A DNA stretch of 14,455 bases from contig PTJW01000014.1 in NCBI GenBank assembly GCA_002937495.1, positions 1 through 14,455 of the forward strand, given 5' to 3'. This DNA comes from Pseudomonadota bacterium. GTDB taxonomy: Bacteria > Pseudomonadota > Alphaproteobacteria > UBA1280 > UBA12223. Each line of letters opens with the position of its first letter. Positions within the stretch are counted from its first letter, which is position 1. Below are positions 7,207 to 13,347 of the stretch, piece by piece. The position numbers and the translations under genes were made by a program. Below the pieces are notes generated by a model. The model was not told the DNA's origin, ran no database searches, and saw only the letters and a program-made list of their open reading frames with translations.

Positions 7207-8589
7207 ATGAAAAAAATTACTTGCGTATTAGGTTCTGCCTGTTTAGAGGTTGTTTCAACAGCAACAGGGCAGTATACAAACAATAGATTTACAGGCTTTA
7301 CTAATGTAAGCTTTGGTGGAGAGGGATATTATGTTTCTACATTGCTAAATGCATTAGATAGTTCTGCATGTTTATTAAGTGCAATTAATCATAACCCAGT
7401 ATCACAGCTTATGGCTGATGACTTAGCAAGAAATAAAGTTAGATCTCATTTTTTAATTGATGATGGTCTGCCAGATTCTGTTGCCAATTATCATTATACA
7501 GATGGCCAGCTTGCATCAGTAGTTTTAACAAACCCAAATACAATGGCAGTATTTTCTGAAGATTTTGTTTCAAGAGCTTTAAAAAAAGCATTCTCATTCT
7601 TTTTAGATTTAAACCCAAGTATTATGAGTTTTGAAAACATCGCAACAGCAATTAATAAAAAGCCAGACTTAAAGTTATTTATTTCAGCTTGTGATAGTTT
7701 AGATATTGATAAAATGAATATGATTTGTGAACGATCAGATTTAATCTTTTTATCAGAAGATACATTAAAGTCAGGTAAAACTCATTATGACTGTGAGAGC
7801 TTAAGAGAGCTTACAAATAGATTACAAACAGACCTAGTAATTATTTTAGATGATGGTAATATACTTATTTCAGATTATGAAGAGCAAGTGATTACAAATT
7901 TAAAAGAATCATTAAAAATTGGCTTTAGACATAAAGTTTTAAGAGATAAGAACTTTTTTAAAGCTTGCTTAGTTGATGCATTAAATAATAATGCAGACTT
8001 AAGAATTTTACAAGCAGCAGAGCTAGTGTTATTTAACTATGACGAGCTAAGCTGGAGAATTGATGTTCAGATTGAAAAACAAAATCCATTAGAAAGCTCA
8101 ATGAGAACAGTTATTAGAAAAGCTCATAGGGATAACCTAACAGGTGTATTAAACCGCCATGGTTTAGATCAGTTCTTAACAACACCAGGTATTGATTTAT
8201 CAACATACACAATGCTGATGATTGATATCGATAAATTTAAAGGTGTTAATGATACATACGGCCACCAAGTTGGTGATGAAGTATTAACAGGTATTGCAAG
8301 TATTTTAAGTGACCATATGCGTCAAGGTGATATTGCTGCTAGATTAGGTGGTGAAGAGTTTATTTGTTTAATTAAAAACTTAACACCAGAGCTGACAGAA
8401 ACTGTTGCCAACCGTATTAGATCAGAAATTGAGAAGACTCCATTAAGTACAGAGCATTTAAACATTACAGTTTCAATTGGTTGTACTCAATGGCAGAAAA
8501 ATGAAATGTTTATTGATGTTATGGATAGAGCAGACCAACAGCTTTATAAAGCAAAACATTCAGGCAGAAATAAAGTTATTGTTGGTTAA
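7207..8589 (+). CDS. Diguanylate cyclase (GGDEF) fused to a degenerate PfkB-like domain
   Basis: The 460-residue protein has two parts. The C-terminal GGDEF domain (about 295-460) looks fully active: metal-binding Asp340 in MIDIDKFK, substrate Asn348/Asp349, the GGEEF signature at 381-385, and an RxxD allosteric inhibition site (RQGD, 372-375) exactly five residues before it. It should make c-di-GMP from two GTP, with product feedback. The N-terminal 285 residues resemble a ribokinase/PfkB sugar kinase: a beta-strand start (ITCVLGSACLEVV), GGEGYYVSTLLNAL at 37-50 in place of the GGkgaNvAvaLarLG motif, and a C-terminal helix region (FFKACLVDALNN). The kinase DTTGAGD catalytic motif is not recognisable there (RHKVLRDKNFF at 241-251), so the domain is probably a ligand sensor. 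The next gene, encoding a pseudopilin-like protein, begins 17 bases downstream. Confidence 0.85.
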   Translation: MKKITCVLGSACLEVVSTATGQYTNNRFTGFTNVSFGGEGYYVSTLLNALDSSACLLSAINHNPVSQLMADDLARNKVRSHFLIDDGLPDSVANYHYTDGQLASVVLTNPNTMAVFSEDFVSRALKKAFSFFLDLNPSIMSFENIATAINKKPDLKLFISACDSLDIDKMNMICERSDLIFLSEDTLKSGKTHYDCESLRELTNRLQTDLVIILDDGNILISDYEEQVITNLKESLKIGFRHKVLRDKNFFKACLVDALNNNADLRILQAAELVLFNYDELSWRIDVQIEKQNPLESSMRTVIRKAHRDNLTGVLNRHGLDQFLTTPGIDLSTYTMLMIDIDKFKGVNDTYGHQVGDEVLTGIASILSDHMRQGDIAARLGGEEFICLIKNLTPELTETVANRIRSEIEKTPLSTEHLNITVSIGCTQWQKNEMFIDVMDRADQQLYKAKHSGRNKVIVG

Positions 8590-8606
8590 TAAATAAGGAT
8601 ATATAA

Positions 8607-9200
8607 ATGCTTAATAAAGGCGCAATGTTTGGACTTGATGCAAGAATAGCACTAGCAATATTTGGAGCATTATCAGTAATTTCTGGTGCTGCACTATATT
8701 CTGCAATTCAAGAAGGTAAGGCAGTATCAGTACTAACTGAAATGACTGAAGTTTCAAAAGCTGTTGAATCATATTTATTAGATACAGGAGCAGATATTCC
8801 ATTATTTCACAATCAAGGGTCACTATCTCTTTCAGGTATATTTTTAGAAGGTTTAGAGTTAATAGATTCTTCGCAGACTGGCTGGAAAGGTCCATATTTA
8901 CCTTTTACAGATGCTGCAGATGATATTTTTATTAACAATGGTGATAAAGTTTATTACTTCATGAGAGCGGAAAATGCTAACTTTGGTGGAGAAGATCGCG
9001 CATCTCAAACTCAGCCAACAATTTGTGGTAGCCCTTGCTATTACTGGATTGGCCTAAGAGGAATTGATGTTTCAACTGTAAAAGCTATAGATATAAAAGT
9101 TGATGGTGGTTCTGCAAATACATATGATAGCGGTAATATTAGATTATTCCCTAATGGTGCAGAATATAATATTTGGTTAAGAGGGCCTTTGGCTTTATAA
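8607..9200 (+). CDS. Type IV pilin/pseudopilin-like protein, copy 1
   Basis: The 197-residue protein has a short leader ending in Gly9 (MLNKGAMFG), one hydrophobic helix (about 13-34), an amphipathic extension with YLLDTG at 56-61, then W93 and GPYL at 95-98. This resembles GspG-type pseudopilins (helix, YxLDxG, W-G-PY). A cysteine pair at 140/144 precedes YYWI, and a C-terminal loop (GNIR at 176-179) sits where GspG has its calcium loop. The expected Glu at +5 after the leader is missing: LDARI follows the Gly, so processing by prepilin peptidase is uncertain. Residues 1-36 are identical to the copy at 12725-13327. The RBS leader AAGGATATATAA (8595-8606) is also shared. It lies 17 bases after the diguanylate cyclase gene. 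No secretion or assembly ATPase is in view. Confidence 0.7.
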   Translation: MLNKGAMFGLDARIALAIFGALSVISGAALYSAIQEGKAVSVLTEMTEVSKAVESYLLDTGADIPLFHNQGSLSLSGIFLEGLELIDSSQTGWKGPYLPFTDAADDIFINNGDKVYYFMRAENANFGGEDRASQTQPTICGSPCYYWIGLRGIDVSTVKAIDIKVDGGSANTYDSGNIRLFPNGAEYNIWLRGPLAL

Positions 9201-9223
9201 AATAGTAAAATAAAGGCTGTATT

Positions 9224-9652
9224 ATGATTGTTATTAATAAAGGTAAATTTAATATTTTTATATCTACTTTGCCAATTACAATTTATTTATTGTCAATTAT
9301 ACTTGGACTGCTTGGTCATGTTTATGGTACACCTATATTTGATGAATTATTTAGTATTAGTGAAACTTTTAAAATGACATTTACTGTTTTATGGTATAGC
9401 CATGTTTTATTTGTTTTATATAATTTAATTAGTCATAAGTTTTATAAATTAGTATGTGCAGCTTTATTATCAATTAATAGTATTGTATTTTGTTTGCTAT
9501 GCTTAATTAGTTTAATATCTAACGGTTTTGATAAATACCCAACAATGCTTGCGTTAAACTCAATTGTTATTCCTTTATACGGAACAATAGCTGCAGTTGT
9601 TAGTATTGCGTTTTATCTTACATATAATTTAATAAATAAAAATAAGGAGTAG
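9224..9652 (+). CDS. Four-TM membrane protein, unidentified
   Basis: The 142-residue protein has about four transmembrane segments (about 11-31, 50-69, 75-98 and 109-134) and a Lys-rich C-terminus, so both ends probably face the cytosol. I recognise no family. It lies 23 bases after pseudopilin 1 with an AAAGG site before the ATG, and no terminator separates it, so it is probably in the same operon. A link to export or assembly of the pilin-like protein is only a guess from position. Confidence 0.65.
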   Translation: MIVINKGKFNIFISTLPITIYLLSIILGLLGHVYGTPIFDELFSISETFKMTFTVLWYSHVLFVLYNLISHKFYKLVCAALLSINSIVFCLLCLISLISNGFDKYPTMLALNSIVIPLYGTIAAVVSIAFYLTYNLINKNKE

Positions 9653-9657
9653 AGGTT

Positions 9658-9786
9658 ATGTTTAAATTTTTATCAGGAATTATTGCTGTTATTGTAGCAA
9701 TTGCTTTATTTGGTTTCTTTACTGGTTACTTTACAGCTAAAGATGATGTAAAAGATGTAGAGCTATCAAATACAATTCATAGATAA
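9658..9786 (+). CDS. 42-residue single-TM small protein
   Basis: ATG at 9658-9660 opens a 42-codon frame ending in TAA at 9784-9786. The product has one strongly hydrophobic helix (about 5-26, GIIAVIVAIALFGFFTGYF) and a short charged tail (AKDDVKDVEL). The AGGAG and AGAGG sequences just upstream overlap the stop codon of the four-TM gene, the typical setup for a coupled downstream gene. A strong terminator follows immediately (9791-9814). The helix with Gly and aromatic residues and the acidic tail suit a small accessory membrane peptide, but there is no family to name. Confidence 0.6.
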   Translation: MFKFLSGIIAVIVAIALFGFFTGYFTAKDDVKDVELSNTIHR

Positions 9787-9790
9787 ACAA

Positions 9791-9820
9791 AAAGCCACCT
9801 ATATTGGTGGCTTTGTTTTA
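9791..9820. terminator. Bidirectional terminator between the pseudopilin operon and a minus-strand gene
   Basis: A perfect 9-bp stem, AAAGCCACC (9791-9799) with GGTGGCTTT (9806-9814), has a 6-base loop and is followed by GTTTTATTT. On the opposite strand the 5' A-run also gives a T-run. It closes the plus-strand operon ending at 9786 and lies just past the stop codon of the minus-strand gene ending at 9822. Confidence 0.85.
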
Positions 9821-9821
9821 T

Positions 9822-10163
9822 TTAGCTTAAGGTGCTTGTAACACCTAAAATATACATTAACTTAGATGTTAATGCTTTTTGCAGTCGTAAGGCTTGAGTT
9901 TTACTTTTAAGTTTATCAAGGCAGATACAGGCTTTGCTGTCATGTAGGCTAGTTTTAGGTAGCAAAATTATCTTTTTATTAATTAAGTTAGATTGAAACG
10001 CGTATTGTTGTTCAATAATATTGTAGTATTTTTCAACAATGCCAGTATCCATTTCTTTAGATAGGTAGTGTAAATGGCTTTTAGCTTTTACTGCTAATTC
10101 CCAATCAACACTTTCAGATTCAATAGTTGAAATAATGAAATCTCGGGTTTGTACTTTATTCAT
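9822..10163 (-). CDS. Small hypothetical protein A (113 aa)
   Basis: I place the start at the ATG (10161-10163) rather than the in-frame TTG two codons upstream, because AAAAAGA lies at a workable distance from the ATG. The product is 113 residues, mainly helical and basic towards its C-terminus (for example LDKLKSKTQALRLQKAL), with no signal peptide or TM helix. I recognise no family. Its N-terminus has a QT-x14-W spacing also found in the neighbouring hypothetical protein B. The gene sits between two hairpins (9791-9814 and 10197-10223), so it has either its own weak promoter (TATAAT at 10178-10183 on this strand) or arises by read-through. Confidence 0.6.
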   Translation of the reverse strand: MNKVQTRDFIISTIESESVDWELAVKAKSHLHYLSKEMDTGIVEKYYNIIEQQYAFQSNLINKKIILLPKTSLHDSKACICLDKLKSKTQALRLQKALTSKLMYILGVTSTLS

Positions 10164-10196
10164 AGCCAAATCTTTTTATTATATTAAGAAAAGTTA

Positions 10197-10223
10197 TTAG
10201 CCTCCAACAATATTGGAGGCTAA
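10197..10223 (-). terminator. Hairpin between hypothetical genes B and A
   Basis: A perfect 11-bp stem, TTAGCCTCCAA (10197-10207) with TTGGAGGCTAA (10213-10223), has a 5-base loop. Read on the minus strand it follows the stop codon of hypothetical gene B by about 10 bases and is followed by a broken T-rich run (AACTTTTCTT), fitting a moderate intrinsic terminator or an attenuator upstream of gene A. Confidence 0.65.
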
Positions 10224-10233
10224 GTTTTATGCT

Positions 10234-10617
10234 CTAACCTAAAATTGGAGCAATCGTAGTATCACCGGCAACAAACTTTGTTTGCTTCGAGAAGTTCTCA
10301 AGCGCCCAGCGCCAGTGTGTCTTACTAGGGATGTCTTTAACTTCGTAGTTATCTTTGAAGTCAATATCGCTTTTATCTGGTAGACTGGTGTAGATTTGGT
10401 TCATTTCAAGTAAAATTGAATTGATTTTTTCATCAATAGCCTTCAGGTAAAGCTTCCATGTTTCGTTCGAAACATTTACTTTGTGTTCTTTATATTCTTC
10501 AACATTAAAGTTGATTTCAGTTTGAGATGTAACATAACGAATTTCCAAAGCTTGTTGCCATGTAAGGTTTTGCGAGTTAGCAATTTGGTTGATAAGTCTT
10601 TCGGTTTGTTTAATCAT
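10234..10617 (-). CDS. Small hypothetical protein B (127 aa)
   Basis: The 127-residue protein is mostly helical and soluble, with several tryptophans (W20, one near the middle, and HWRW in the C-terminal quarter) and no signal peptide. I recognise no family. The ATG is preceded by AAGGA about 9 bases away and by a good promoter (10667-10695). The DNA is locally less AT-rich (around 10290-10320) than the neighbouring genes. Its start, MIKQT-x14-W-x2-A, aligns with hypothetical protein A without gaps after the shared QT, so the two may be distant paralogues. Confidence 0.65.
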   Translation of the reverse strand: MIKQTERLINQIANSQNLTWQQALEIRYVTSQTEINFNVEEYKEHKVNVSNETWKLYLKAIDEKINSILLEMNQIYTSLPDKSDIDFKDNYEVKDIPSKTHWRWALENFSKQTKFVAGDTTIAPILG

Positions 10618-10666
10618 TATCCGATTTCCTTTTTTAAGAACGGTAGGTTTATTAAGAAGTGGCTAT

Positions 10667-10695
10667 AATTTAATAATAAAACAGCAAAAAGTCAA
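10667..10695 (-). promoter_or_regulatory. Promoter of hypothetical gene B
   Basis: On the minus strand TTGACT (10690-10695, 5 of 6 to consensus) and TAAATT (10667-10672, 4 of 6) are 17 bases apart. This gives a leader of roughly 40 nt before the ATG at 10617 and an AAGGA ribosome-binding site. Confidence 0.5.
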
Positions 10696-10795
10696 GAGTT
10701 ATAGGCCAATATTGATATATATAAATAGGTTATTTTATTTAAAAGTGATTAGATTATTGCTTGATATTTATATTGTTGGTAGCTATCTTAATAAG

Positions 10796-10928
10796 CTAAT
10801 TCAGGACAATAGACTCTACAAATCATGTCGCTTGGAGAAGTTACAATTCACTGTAAAACTTCAGAAGTTCGAAATAACTATTAGTTTCTAGTTATTAAAA
10901 AAGACCGCCGTAAGGTGGTCTTTTTTTT
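10796..10928 (+). ncRNA. Candidate small RNA with three hairpins and terminator
   Basis: In the gene-free stretch 10618-10929 the plus strand has a plausible promoter (TTGATA at 10761-10766, TATCTT at 10784-10789, 17-base spacer). Three hairpins follow in order: GAAGTTACA/TGTAAAACTTC (10837-10862, with a 2-base bulge), AATAACTA/TAGTTATT (10873-10896), and the terminator at 10897-10926 ending in a T8 run. The predicted transcript is about 130 nt. A competing dyad, AACTTC-A-GAAGTT (10857-10869), overlaps the first hairpin. An open frame of about 100 codons covers the region but looks spurious (no RBS or family features). The evidence is structural only, and the terminator alone is explained by bolA. 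Confidence 0.35.
10897..10928. terminator. Strong bidirectional intrinsic terminator downstream of bolA
   Basis: The stem A6-GACCGCC (10897-10909) pairs with GGTGGTC-T6 (10914-10926), with one G-T pair and a GTAA tetraloop; the T-run continues to 10928. On the minus strand it follows the bolA stop codon directly and ends the sfsA-MBL-bolA operon. On the plus strand it could end the candidate small RNA. Confidence 0.85.
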
Positions 10929-10929
10929 A

Positions 10930-11160
10930 TTATTTTGTTTTAATTTTAATGCCTAGTGCGTGTAGTTCACCACTATCAAAATATTGTTTAATCGAGTTAT
11001 TAACTAGCTTTTGTCTTTCAACTCTTGAGTATTGCTCTAATGAAGGTGCAATAACAACACATTGTAAATGAACTCCGTCATTCATAGGGTCTAAAATTGT
11101 AACTTCTGCATCTGGTACTGCAGCAATAATAGCATTTTTAATTACATCTTGATCCATCAT
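10930..11160 (-). CDS. BolA-family protein
   Basis: The 76-residue protein shows the BolA fold signature: an N-terminal helix, PDAEVTILDPMNDGVHLQCVV (about 15-35), a central SRVERQKLV helix, and the conserved C-terminal HALGIK motif containing the usual histidine. BolA proteins pair with monothiol glutaredoxins to bind or transfer [2Fe-2S] clusters. The short length and lack of a C-terminal extension fit the BolA2/IbaG group, and the second commonly seen histidine (RH in the central helix) is Gln here (ERQ). No glutaredoxin gene is adjacent. It lies 15 bases after the MBL-fold gene and is last in its operon. Two consecutive Met codons open the frame; the first is used here, with AAAGGA upstream. 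Confidence 0.85.
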   Translation of the reverse strand: MMDQDVIKNAIIAAVPDAEVTILDPMNDGVHLQCVVIAPSLEQYSRVERQKLVNNSIKQYFDSGELHALGIKIKTK

Positions 11161-11175
11161 AAGTATTTTTTCCTT

Positions 11176-11943
11176 TTAATTTATAATAAATGGTTTTGCA
11201 CCGTTGTTTTGGCTAGCAATATCTAAAATAGTATCATCATTTAAAGCCTTTTTACAAATGTTATGTGCAATAGTAGGGTTGTTATTATTTTCGCTTAAGT
11301 GCATTAAGCAAACATGTTTTAAATTGTTTTTTACTTTTTGTAATACATTAGCAGTTTGGTAATTTGATAAATGACCATAGTCTCCTGCAACTCGTTGTTT
11401 TAAAAACTCAGGGTAGGGGCCGCTTGCTAGTAGCTCAGGGCAATAGTTTGCCTCAATAGCTAAATGAGTAGAACCTTGCACTTTGTCTAAAATATGTTTA
11501 TTAATGTTGCCGCAGTCTGTTAAATAGCTAAATTTAGATTCTGGTAAATCAATTGTAAAACCAATAGCTTCGCGAGAATCATGCATAGTAGGGAAAAAGT
11601 CAAACTCTACATCTGCAATTTTTAATTTATTATGCGGGCAAACAAATTGCTTGTTTGATACAACATGCTTTGTTTTTTCTGTGTAGGCAATAAATGTACC
11701 TTTAGAAAGTAAAACCTGAACATTTTTTAAATTATTAGATAGGGCTTTTAAGCCTAAAATATGGTCTGCATGTTCGTGTGTAATAATTACATGCGTTAAG
11801 TTATTAATATCTAAATTGTTATTAATAAAAGCTTGTTTTAAGTGGTTAAAGCGAAGCCCGCAATCAACAAGAATAATTTGCTCACCAATTTTTAATGCTG
11901 AGCAATTACCTTTTGAACCACTAGAAAAAACAAAAAATTCCAT
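11176..11943 (-). CDS. MBL-fold metallohydrolase, YycJ/WalJ-like
   Basis: The 255-residue protein is a metallo-beta-lactamase-fold hydrolase. It begins with SSGSKGNCSAL (7-17), the hallmark of the YycJ/WalJ group, then VDCG (26-29), the zinc motif HEHADH (56-61), His121, Asp143 in LTDCG, EANYCPELL (164-172), GDYGHLSN (187-194, His191) and His215. All metal ligands expected of a two-metal site are present. Relatives are proposed nucleases acting on DNA ends; the substrate here is not known. The start is three bases after the sfsA stop codon, so it is the middle gene of the sfsA-MBL-bolA operon. Confidence 0.88.
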   Translation of the reverse strand: MEFFVFSSGSKGNCSALKIGEQIILVDCGLRFNHLKQAFINNNLDINNLTHVIITHEHADHILGLKALSNNLKNVQVLLSKGTFIAYTEKTKHVVSNKQFVCPHNKLKIADVEFDFFPTMHDSREAIGFTIDLPESKFSYLTDCGNINKHILDKVQGSTHLAIEANYCPELLASGPYPEFLKQRVAGDYGHLSNYQTANVLQKVKNNLKHVCLMHLSENNNNPTIAHNICKKALNDDTILDIASQNNGAKPFIIN

Positions 11944-11946
11944 AAA

Positions 11947-12645
11947 TTATAATACTACTTCTAATTTGCTATCAATTTTAATTTCTTCATCATTTAAAAT
12001 GCATGAATATGCTAAAATTTGAACACCTGCTTTAGCTGCTTGTTTTAATAATGTTGCATACTGAGGGTCAATTTCTTCAGCCACTTCAAATGTTGAACAG
12101 TCGTTTCTGTTAACAACATATAACATAGTTGCTTTATGGCCTTGTTCAACCATTTCCATTAACTCTTGTAAATGCTTTTGACCACGAGTAGTTACTGCAT
12201 CAGGAAACTTAGCAGTAGTTCCTTCAGCTAATGTAGTGTTTTTTACTTCTACATAATGTAAAGTATCATCTTCATGTGTTAAAAGAATATCAATTCTTGA
12301 GTTTTGCGATCCGTATTTTACTTCTGGTTTAAGTTCTTTAAAATCTTTAAGCTCAGTAATTAAACCTTGTTTAACTCCTTCAATTGCTACATTGTTTGTA
12401 AGATGTGTATTAACACCAACTCTTACATCACCTTGCTCAATGATTTGTAGTGTATATTTTAATTTTCTTTTTGGATCATCAACATGAGATACATATGCAT
12501 AGTCAAAGTCTAATAGACCTTTCATACTACCTGTGTTTGGACAATGAGATACAATTGTAGAACCATCATTTAGTTCTACATCTGCAAAAAACCTTTTATA
12601 GCGCTTAATAAAGCGACCTTTTATTAACTTATCTTGAAATTTCAT
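11947..12645 (-). CDS. sfsA: SfsA-family DNA-binding/nuclease-like protein
   Basis: I set the start at the ATG at 12643-12645, giving 232 residues beginning MKFQDKLIKGRFIKRYKRF, which is the usual SfsA N-terminus; the in-frame ATG 12 codons upstream would add an atypical hydrophobic tag. Motifs are complete: PNTGSM at 36-41, VGVNTHL at 76-82, SRIDI at 116-120, EVKN at 133-136, and FPDAVTTRGQKHL at 147-159. The Asp/Glu/Lys set (D119, E133, K135) resembles a PD-(D/E)xK nuclease core. SfsA was first described as a sugar fermentation stimulator that binds DNA; its real activity is uncertain. It is the first gene of the minus-strand operon with the MBL protein and bolA. Confidence 0.9.
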   Translation of the reverse strand: MKFQDKLIKGRFIKRYKRFFADVELNDGSTIVSHCPNTGSMKGLLDFDYAYVSHVDDPKRKLKYTLQIIEQGDVRVGVNTHLTNNVAIEGVKQGLITELKDFKELKPEVKYGSQNSRIDILLTHEDDTLHYVEVKNTTLAEGTTAKFPDAVTTRGQKHLQELMEMVEQGHKATMLYVVNRNDCSTFEVAEEIDPQYATLLKQAAKAGVQILAYSCILNDEEIKIDSKLEVVL

Positions 12646-12674
12646 ACTTAATAATGTATCATAAATAATATAAA

Positions 12675-12705
12675 ATAACAAAGCTATTGATTAAAATATA
12701 ATCAA
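12675..12705 (+). promoter_or_regulatory. Pseudopilin 2 promoter with overlapping dyad operator
   Basis: A consensus -10 TATAAT (12697-12702) has a weak -35 ATAACA (12675-12680) 16 bases upstream. A perfect 7-bp dyad TTGATTA-N5-TAATCAA (12687-12705) overlaps the -10, a good position for a repressor. It resembles the TGATA-N4-TATCA dyad at the promoter of the diguanylate cyclase operon. The 79-bp region is shared with divergent sfsA. Confidence 0.45.
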
Positions 12706-12724
12706 AAAACAAAAGGATATATAA

Positions 12725-13327
12725 ATGTTGAATAAAGGGGCAATGTTTGGTTTAGATGCAAGGATTGCATTAGCTATATTTGGTGCGTTATCAGTAATTA
12801 GTGGTGCTGCATTGTACAGTGCAATACAAGAGTCTCAAACAGTTAAGTTTTACACACAAACACAAGAGTATGTTAAAGCTACAGAAGCCTATTTTTTAGA
12901 TACTGGCAGCTACTTACCTAAAAATGCAGATGGTATTAGATTATACTCAGGAAACTTAGTAGAAAATAAAGCATCAGCTGATAATTGGAATGGGCCATAT
13001 ATTGCAGCAGATTTTGTTGAATCAACAGGTTTATATTTTAACACAAGACCTTTAGGTAATATAATTTCAGTATATATTTTCTTATTTACAGATGATGAAT
13101 GGGCTGGCGGAACAAGAACTACATGTTCAGCTGGAGATACTAACTGTTATATGTGGATATTATACCATGCACAAGGTTCAAACTATCAACCATTTAAAGA
13201 TATGTTTGCTAAGTTAGATCCTAAGTTTGATAATAATGATGGGCCTAATTTAGGTGATATTAGATATAGTGATTATGGTGGCAGTAATTCTCATTTTTGG
13301 GTAAAAGCATTCCCTTATAAAATTTAA
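12725..13327 (+). CDS. Type IV pilin/pseudopilin-like protein, copy 2
   Basis: The 200-residue paralogue of the pseudopilin at 8607-9200 has residues 1-36 identical to it, covering leader, Gly9 and the hydrophobic helix. It then shows YFLDTG at 56-61, W88 with GPY at 90-92, a cysteine pair at 134/141 followed by YMWI, and GDIR at 177-180 with a later FW. The mature domain is otherwise diverged from copy 1. As in copy 1, Glu at +5 is missing. The same RBS leader AAGGATATATAA (12713-12724) precedes the ATG at identical spacing. It has its own promoter, and no assembly genes are adjacent; rluA follows 36 bases later. Major versus minor pilin status cannot be told. Confidence 0.7.
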   Translation: MLNKGAMFGLDARIALAIFGALSVISGAALYSAIQESQTVKFYTQTQEYVKATEAYFLDTGSYLPKNADGIRLYSGNLVENKASADNWNGPYIAADFVESTGLYFNTRPLGNIISVYIFLFTDDEWAGGTRTTCSAGDTNCYMWILYHAQGSNYQPFKDMFAKLDPKFDNNDGPNLGDIRYSDYGGSNSHFWVKAFPYKI

Positions 13328-13347
13328 ATATAAAAAAATATAAAAGA

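Noticed and set aside
8611..8895. Minus-strand 94-codon open frame opposite pseudopilin 1
   Set aside because: It is Leu-rich antisense of the pilin gene with no ribosome-binding site; the plus-strand frame has a paralogue in the same window.
10837..10880. tRNA-like piece (GTTCGAAAT resembling a T-loop)
   Set aside because: No acceptor stem, D-arm or anticodon arm with proper spacing could be found around it; the surrounding dyads fit simple hairpins instead.
10589..10891. Plus-strand 100-codon open frame in the gene-free stretch
   Set aside because: It starts inside the 5' end of hypothetical gene B on the opposite strand, has no Shine-Dalgarno site, shows biased Ile/Leu/Tyr composition typical of translated AT-rich DNA, and has no recognisable motif.
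12646..12681. Longer sfsA start at the upstream ATG (12 extra codons)
   Set aside because: The added hydrophobic residues do not match SfsA N-termini, which begin close to MKFxxxLIxGRxIxRYKRF; the downstream ATG fits the family exactly.
12687..12705. FNR/CRP-type operator reading of the dyad
   Set aside because: FNR sites are TTGAT-N4-ATCAA; here the spacing between these half-sites is nine bases, so the regulator is not assignable.
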